Source of the DNA: an uncultured Bacilli bacterium
GTDB taxonomy: Bacteria; Bacillota_I; Bacilli_A; RF39; UBA660
DNA length: 64,000 nt
Assembly (NCBI GenBank): GCA_934095825.1
Contig: CAKOKQ010000003.1
Coordinates: forward strand, 1 to 64,000
Direction of reading: 5' to 3'
Shown here piece after piece: positions 59,116 to 64,000 of this stretch (position 1 is the stretch's first letter; every line of letters begins with the position of its first letter). The notes under the pieces are model-generated. The model was not told the DNA's origin and did no database searches. It was given only the letters and a program-made list of their open reading frames with translations. The translations under genes and the position numbers were made by a program.

Positions 59116-61398
59116 ATGAACTTTATATTTATGGCTGCCAGTAATACAATTTTAGATGCTAGTAAAAATGCTGGAATTGGTCAATTCTTATTAGCAATTT
59201 TATCGTTTATATGTTTAGCCATTGATAGTGTGGTTTACTTTGCTATAACTGTTGCATATAAATTATTTTTAGCTTTAGCGCAGTTTGAAATTTTTAACAA
59301 TGAAGCTTTCGATTTCTTAATTAATAGAACATACATTGTTATAGGAGTCGTCTCTTTGTTTGTAGTGGCTTATTCCTTATTAAACAGCATCATTAATCCT
59401 GATAATGCTAGTAAAGGTAACAAATCATTTGCTAAAATAGTTAAAAATGTAGTAATAGCAATAGTTGGTGTAGCTATAGTTCCTACTATTTTTAATTATT
59501 TCTATTATTTTCAAAGAGTTGTTTTATGTAATAATTTTATACCGAGATTAATATTACAGCAAGTAAACACCGATACTTCAACACTGGAAAATATTGCCAC
59601 CGAGTTGCCTGAATTAATATTTGAATCATTTTTTTATCCAAATGGTTTAGTAGCTGATGGCAATTCTAATGATAATAATTTTACTGATGACTTGATTACA
59701 AGTGAAGCGTCTAAAATTATAATAAATCATAGTAATCCAGTTTATGATACAGATACATATAGTCTTGCCGATGCCTATACTAATGCTAAAAATGGTTATT
59801 CGTTTTGGACATCATTTGAACCTTTTATATTTTCTAGTCCAGGTGTTTCGGATAACTCTATCCAATATTTGATTATATTATCAACTGTTGCTGGCGGATA
59901 CATTGCGTATGTATTTTTAAACTTATGCTTAGACATGGGATTACGCGCAGTTAAATTAGGATATTTAGAGCTAATTGCTCCACTGGCAATTATGACGAGT
60001 ATTGTTCCGGGGCAAGATGGAGTATTTAAAAATTGGTCAAAGAAAACCATAAGTTGTGCCGTGGAGGTATTTACTAGACTATTTGTGGTGGTATTTGCCG
60101 TATATCTAGTTGGTACGGTAAAGAATTTATTACAGCCTAGTTTTGGCTCGACAATCTGTGGGCTTGCTTTGAATCCTGTGTATATTTTATTAATGCGTGC
60201 AATTATATATTTTTCAATTTTTGCTTTTGCAAAAAAAGCACCTAAATTCTTTAGCGAAGCAACTGGAATTAAATCAGATGGCTTCAAGATTGGCTTACTG
60301 GACAAGATGAAAGAAAATGGTATGGTACAAGCGTTTGGAGCTATCGGAGGTGGGGTCACATCTGGAGTCAGAAACTTTGCTGCTAATGGTGGTGATAATT
60401 GGCAAAATGCTCAAAATGCATGGAAAAATAAAAATTATGGAGCTGCATTCAAAGCTGCGGTGAAAGGCGTTGGTGGTGGCATTTCACATCCTGGCTCATT
60501 TGTTGCTGGTACAGCAAGCGGCCTAAGAAGAGGGTGGAGTAACACCAAAGATGTAAAAAAATGGAGCGACATAAAAGATGGTGCTGGTAAAGCTGCTGAT
60601 GAAGCTATGGAAGCTAAATTAAAAAGGGACGATTATAGAGAAAAGCATAAAGCTAATATTCCAATTATCGGCGGAGCAGTTGGATCGGCCATTGGTCATG
60701 CCGGAGATGTTTGGAATGATGTTATAAAAGACTATCCTAATTCCCATGCTGCAAATTATAATTTTCAAAATAAACGCCATCAGTCAATTGATGAAATATT
60801 AAAAGCTGAAGGTGCAATTGATTCTCAAGTTAAGTCTTTATTAGAAAGTAAAAAAGCCAAGTTAGAATACAATGGAGAAACATTATTAGATATAAGAAAT
60901 GCAAGAGACGACGCTGATCAAGCATATAACGCTGCTGCTGATGCATTAGCACAAGCTAAAGTGGATGGCGATGCAGGTGCTATAGCCAGAGCTACTGCTG
61001 CCCTAGATAATGCCTTAGATGCGCGTACTGAAGCTAGAAAAAAGGTTGTTGACGCAGAAAGGGCAATAAAGAAAGATATTAGATTAGGAAATGTTGACGA
61101 TGTGATAGGTTATAATGAAGCTGGTCAACTAAATCAGTTGTACGAAAAGTATTATACTGCATTAAGGAATAACAACAGTTCATTATCTGGTGATGCAGAA
61201 GCTTATCAACACGCAAAACAAGTTCTGGAAAATGTTTCGAATGTTGATGATTTCAGAAATAATGTAGAAACAATATCTAGAAATATAAATCATGTTGATG
61301 TTAGCTTTATTGATAATGCTAAGCATGCAGATGCCGAAACTCTTGCTAAAATGAATCAAGAAAGTGAAGCAATAAAAAAGCAGCAGGAAAAGAAATAA
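59116..61398 (+). CDS. VirB6/TrbL-like polytopic membrane protein
   Basis: A 760-residue protein with about seven transmembrane segments in the first 400 residues (for example 18-45, 72-92, 108-128, 245-270, 285-305, 325-345, 360-378) and a long cytosolic tail that is Gly/Ala-rich at first and then a charged helical coiled coil (about 570-660). Size, topology and position before PrgI and VirB4 fit the VirB6/TrbL channel component of type IV secretion systems in Gram-positive bacteria. AGGATGTGATAA precedes the ATG. Confidence 0.7.
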   Translation: MNFIFMAASNTILDASKNAGIGQFLLAILSFICLAIDSVVYFAITVAYKLFLALAQFEIFNNEAFDFLINRTYIVIGVVSLFVVAYSLLNSIINPDNASKGNKSFAKIVKNVVIAIVGVAIVPTIFNYFYYFQRVVLCNNFIPRLILQQVNTDTSTLENIATELPELIFESFFYPNGLVADGNSNDNNFTDDLITSEASKIIINHSNPVYDTDTYSLADAYTNAKNGYSFWTSFEPFIFSSPGVSDNSIQYLIILSTVAGGYIAYVFLNLCLDMGLRAVKLGYLELIAPLAIMTSIVPGQDGVFKNWSKKTISCAVEVFTRLFVVVFAVYLVGTVKNLLQPSFGSTICGLALNPVYILLMRAIIYFSIFAFAKKAPKFFSEATGIKSDGFKIGLLDKMKENGMVQAFGAIGGGVTSGVRNFAANGGDNWQNAQNAWKNKNYGAAFKAAVKGVGGGISHPGSFVAGTASGLRRGWSNTKDVKKWSDIKDGAGKAADEAMEAKLKRDDYREKHKANIPIIGGAVGSAIGHAGDVWNDVIKDYPNSHAANYNFQNKRHQSIDEILKAEGAIDSQVKSLLESKKAKLEYNGETLLDIRNARDDADQAYNAAADALAQAKVDGDAGAIARATAALDNALDARTEARKKVVDAERAIKKDIRLGNVDDVIGYNEAGQLNQLYEKYYTALRNNNSSLSGDAEAYQHAKQVLENVSNVDDFRNNVETISRNINHVDVSFIDNAKHADAETLAKMNQESEAIKKQQEKK

Positions 61399-61413
61399 TA
61401 GGAGGACATAAGA

Positions 61414-61743
61414 TTGAATAATTATTTAATACCAGCTAACTCGAAGAAATCACAGTTAATATTTAATTTCTTTACAGTTACAGATTTAATTGTATTTGGT
61501 ATAGGAGCATTATTTACAATGATATTGTTGCTTGGATTTGACACAAATAATTTATATATAATATTGCTTGAATGTACTCCTTTACTTATTTCTGGGTTTT
61601 TGGTTATGCCAGTAATACATTATCATAATATGATGACATTTCTAGGCAATATATTTGCATTCTTCTTTAATCAAAGAATGTATAAATGGAAAGGTTGGTG
61701 TGTTAAAGATGCCTATGGTCGAGAAGACAAATGGAACCAATAA
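61414..61743 (+). CDS. PrgI/VirB3-like membrane protein
   Basis: A 109-residue protein with two adjacent transmembrane segments (about 20-41 and 46-66) and a soluble tail. NYLIPANSKKSQLIFNFFTVTDLIVFGIG is typical of PrgI-family proteins, the VirB3 equivalent that always precedes VirB4 in Gram-positive systems. Start is TTG with AGGAGG eight bases upstream. Its end overlaps the next gene by 35 bases. Confidence 0.75.
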   Translation: MNNYLIPANSKKSQLIFNFFTVTDLIVFGIGALFTMILLLGFDTNNLYIILLECTPLLISGFLVMPVIHYHNMMTFLGNIFAFFFNQRMYKWKGWCVKDAYGREDKWNQ

Positions 61744-62272
61744 GTATTGTGAAGATTGGCTACCAGTAAAAAATATTACAAATGGAATGATTCAATTAGA
61801 AAATGGTTATTTCGTTTGTGGGATAAAAGTAGAACCTAAAAACATCTTTATACTAGAAGAAGGGGCTAGAAATAATGTTATTGTTCAGTTAAGAAACTTT
61901 TATAATACAATCGATTTTGAATTCTGGATGATAATTGCTGATAGACCAGTAGACATTAATTTATACCTAGCTCAATTACAAGTACTATATAATAAAACTA
62001 CAAATAACATTACAAGAAAACTTATTATGCAAGATATTAATAAAGCTAATGCCTTTATGGGAGCAGAGTATAATGTTGTTGATACTGAATATTATTTTCT
62101 ATTTAAAGAAAAGAGAATGGATTTAATTCAGAAGAAATTAAGAACACTAATGAGTGGACTTGCTAACTGTGGATTAAATTCTATGCAAGTATCAAATAAT
62201 GATTTAAGAATGATTTTAGATAATTTTTTAAATGGGGGAAAACAAACTAATTTTGGGACGGTGATGTTTTAA
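61709..62272 (+). CDS. VirB4 N-terminal domain as a separate protein
   Basis: A 187-residue soluble protein equal to the N-terminal (CagE/TrbE/VirB-like) part of VirB4: DWLPVKNITNGMIQLENGYFVCGIKVEP, followed by the region that ends before the ATPase core. It stops at 62272, and the ATPase gene starts on the last base of its stop codon. The ATG at 61709 has a poor ribosome site, so translation may be coupled to the overlapping PrgI gene. Whether the split is natural or a single-base error cannot be told by eye. Confidence 0.65.
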   Translation: MPMVEKTNGTNKYCEDWLPVKNITNGMIQLENGYFVCGIKVEPKNIFILEEGARNNVIVQLRNFYNTIDFEFWMIIADRPVDINLYLAQLQVLYNKTTNNITRKLIMQDINKANAFMGAEYNVVDTEYYFLFKEKRMDLIQKKLRTLMSGLANCGLNSMQVSNNDLRMILDNFLNGGKQTNFGTVMF

Positions 62273-64000
62273 TGATAAATATTAAAAGTGAATTAGCACC
62301 AAAAGGAATGAAATTTGATGTAACCGATTTCATGATAAGTGGTAAATATTGTACAATATTTACCATAGTAAGTTTTCCAAAATATATCGCACCAGGTTAT
62401 CTTTCAGATCTTTCTAATATTGCTGGTGTTAAAGTAGTTGCTAAACATATACCTCTTGAGTTTTCTACTATGCAAAAAATGATTAATAAAGAAATTGCGG
62501 ATTTAAAACAAAGATATCAAAATGAAAAAGATAGAACTATTCAAGAAAGAATTAGACAAGATTATGAATCATTAGAACAATTTGTTCAAATGCTTGCAGC
62601 AACTCAGTCAAGAGTATTTGACTTTCAATTACATTTAATGGTAATGGGCGATTCTAAAGAAGATTTAGAAAATAAAAAAATGAATGTAAGAAGTTTCCTT
62701 GATGCTATGGGTATGCAAGGAATACCTCTTATGTTTGAACAAGAGAAAGTTCTTAAATCAATTTTACCAATATTTCCAAAACAAGATATTGAAGAAAGAA
62801 TTGGTACCCCAATTCCAAGCCCAACTATTGCTGCCATGTATCCATTTATTTTTGATAGCGTTAAAGATGTAGGAAATTCAACCTTATTTGGTGTAGATTA
62901 TTCAGGTGGTGTAGTTTTATTCAACCAATTCTTATATCAAGTAAAAAAAGAACATAACAGAAATAATGGTAATATGATTATTTTAGGTACTTCTGGTTCT
63001 GGTAAATCAACTGCTGCTAAATTATTACTTCGTAGTCATATTCGCAATGGCTATAAAGTTGTAGCCATTGACCCAGAAGGTGAACTTGAAGACATGGCTA
63101 GATTCCTAAATGGTGATTTTATCGATTTAGGTAAAGGTGGTCAATTCGGTATGATTAACCCACTTGAAGTAGTAATGGATGCCGATGAAGAAGATATCGC
63201 TCAAGGACTAGGTTACACTATTTTAACAAGAGCTATTCAATCACAAAAAGCCTTTATGAAATACTATTCACCAGATATTGAAGAAGATGTCCTAACTATG
63301 TTTAGTGAAGTATTACAAGATACTTATAGAAGATTTAAGATTGATTTTAATACTGATTTTTCTAAGTTAACAAGTAATGATTATCCAACATTTGATGATT
63401 TATACGCCACTATCCGTGGACGATTATTATCAATGCCGGATAAAACTAGAGAAAGAGATGTTCTAGAAAGATTAGAACTTAAAATAAGACCATTTACAAA
63501 TGAATTAAGATATTATTTTAATGGTCATACAACTTTAAATATTAATAGTGATTTTATTGTCTTTAATATTAGAGATTTAATGAATAGTGATGATAATATT
63601 AGAAATGCTGTATTCTTCAATATCTTAAAATATGCTTGGGGTTTATGTTTAGATAAATCTGTAACATCAGTATTATCCGTAGATGAGGCTCATGTATTAT
63701 TATCATCAAGAAATGAATTAGGAGCCGAATTCTTAGCCCAGATTCAAAGACGCAGTCGTAAATATAATAGTGGTACTATTATAATTACTCAACAACCAAC
63801 TGATTTTGCAGCACCAAACCTTATTATGCATGGTAAGGCAATATTTGATAATGCTTCATATTATTTAGTCATGGGATTAAAAAAACAAGCTGTTGATGAT
63901 TTATCATTATTAATAGATTTAAACGAAGCAGAAAAGAATAATATTAAATATTATAACCAAGGTCAAGGCTTATTTATATGCGGTTCAAGGCGCATGCAAA
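62272..64000 (+). CDS. virB4: VirB4-type secretion ATPase (3' end outside window)
   Basis: An open frame of 576 codons that runs off the window. It has Walker A GTSGSGKST (residues 239-247), DPEGELEDM after it, Walker B SVDEAH (469-474) and the RRSRKYNSGTIIITQQPTDF segment of VirB4/TrbE ATPases. It would power assembly of the pilus or channel and substrate transfer. Its first 60 residues continue the VirB4 N-terminal domain from the previous gene. The start overlaps the previous stop (TAATG). Confidence 0.88.
   Translation, partial: MINIKSELAPKGMKFDVTDFMISGKYCTIFTIVSFPKYIAPGYLSDLSNIAGVKVVAKHIPLEFSTMQKMINKEIADLKQRYQNEKDRTIQERIRQDYESLEQFVQMLAATQSRVFDFQLHLMVMGDSKEDLENKKMNVRSFLDAMGMQGIPLMFEQEKVLKSILPIFPKQDIEERIGTPIPSPTIAAMYPFIFDSVKDVGNSTLFGVDYSGGVVLFNQFLYQVKKEHNRNNGNMIILGTSGSGKSTAAKLLLRSHIRNGYKVVAIDPEGELEDMARFLNGDFIDLGKGGQFGMINPLEVVMDADEEDIAQGLGYTILTRAIQSQKAFMKYYSPDIEEDVLTMFSEVLQDTYRRFKIDFNTDFSKLTSNDYPTFDDLYATIRGRLLSMPDKTRERDVLERLELKIRPFTNELRYYFNGHTTLNINSDFIVFNIRDLMNSDDNIRNAVFFNILKYAWGLCLDKSVTSVLSVDEAHVLLSSRNELGAEFLAQIQRRSRKYNSGTIIITQQPTDFAAPNLIMHGKAIFDNASYYLVMGLKKQAVDDLSLLIDLNEAEKNNIKYYNQGQGLFICGSRRMQ

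Noticed and set aside
59796..60359. 187-codon minus-strand frame inside the VirB6-like gene.
   Set aside because: It is antisense to a clear membrane-protein gene and has no ribosome site or family resemblance.
55021..64000. Calling the secretion locus an integrative conjugative element.
   Set aside because: No integrase, attachment repeats, relaxase or coupling protein is visible, and base composition is like the rest of the window. The part beyond 64000 is unseen.

Overview
The window is very AT-rich, densely packed, single-chromosome bacterial DNA using the standard code (TGG for Trp; TAA, TAG and TGA all act as stops). Gene content and order (5S rRNA then tsaB-rimI-tsaD, rimP-nusA-ylxR-infB-rbfA-truB, dnaD-nth, rimM-trmD, yceD-rpmF, Leu T-box-leuS, tex, comEB-type deaminase, YlbM/TmcAL) point to a low-GC member of the Bacilli/Mollicutes side of the Firmicutes, probably an uncultured gut lineage of the RF39/Acholeplasma/Erysipelotrichia kind. 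The lineage is an inference. A wall or at least an anionic polymer is implied by an LTA-synthase-like sulfatase, a dlt-like operon and a SleB-like hydrolase.

Layout. 1-41: 3' end of a 5S rRNA. 163-2124: t6A tRNA modification and RimI. 2477-8119: a TasA/camelysin-like exported protein, patatin, YebC, a two-component system, a candidate structured RNA and a COG2426 membrane protein. 8146-11945: converging terminator, 33-34 bp tandem repeats, lipoprotein cyclophilin, dCMP deaminase, TrmL, zinc-ribbon and UPF0316 proteins, XRE-repressor remnant. 11967-14684: two minus-strand surface-protein genes, each behind a 244-bp segment bounded by inverted 21-bp sites. 14804-23961: translation/transcription operon, L28, CCA-adding enzyme, DnaD, endonuclease III, CutA. 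24053-31610: oleate hydratase, TetR regulator, Tex, LTA-synthase-like protein. 31776-42272: asparagine synthetase, second two-component system, dlt-like operon with an inserted PLP enzyme, SleB-like protein. 42304-51529: Leu T-box operon, TmcAL, YceD-L32, LemA, dTMP kinase, TrmH-type methyltransferase, RimM-TrmD. 51716-54653: AAA/DUF4143 ATPase and a twice-frameshifted AlbA_2-type pseudogene. 55021-64000: a large secretion or pilus locus that runs off the end.

Two systems stand out. First, the two surface-protein genes have paralogous upstream segments of identical length, each flanked by near-palindromic sites that are exact reverse complements of each other within a unit but differ in the central spacer between units. 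This is the layout expected of two independently invertible (phase-variable) promoters worked by a tyrosine-type recombinase encoded elsewhere. The two proteins share an N-terminal two-cysteine module and differ in their C-terminal display domains. Second, the locus from 55080 joins Tad-like parts (two twin six-cysteine micro-pilin candidates, two TadE-like pseudopilin candidates, a TadZ/CpaE-like protein with a GATT-type deviant Walker A) to VirB-like parts (two VirB2-like proteins, a VirB6/TrbL-like protein, PrgI/VirB3 and a VirB4 split into two genes). I know of no standard system with this composition.

Regulatory signals are unusually clear. Several promoters have a consensus -35 and -10 at 16-18 bp spacing, and many genes use an extended -10 of the form TGTTATAAT. 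All structural and functional claims come from reading the sequence by eye; no search or folding program was run.
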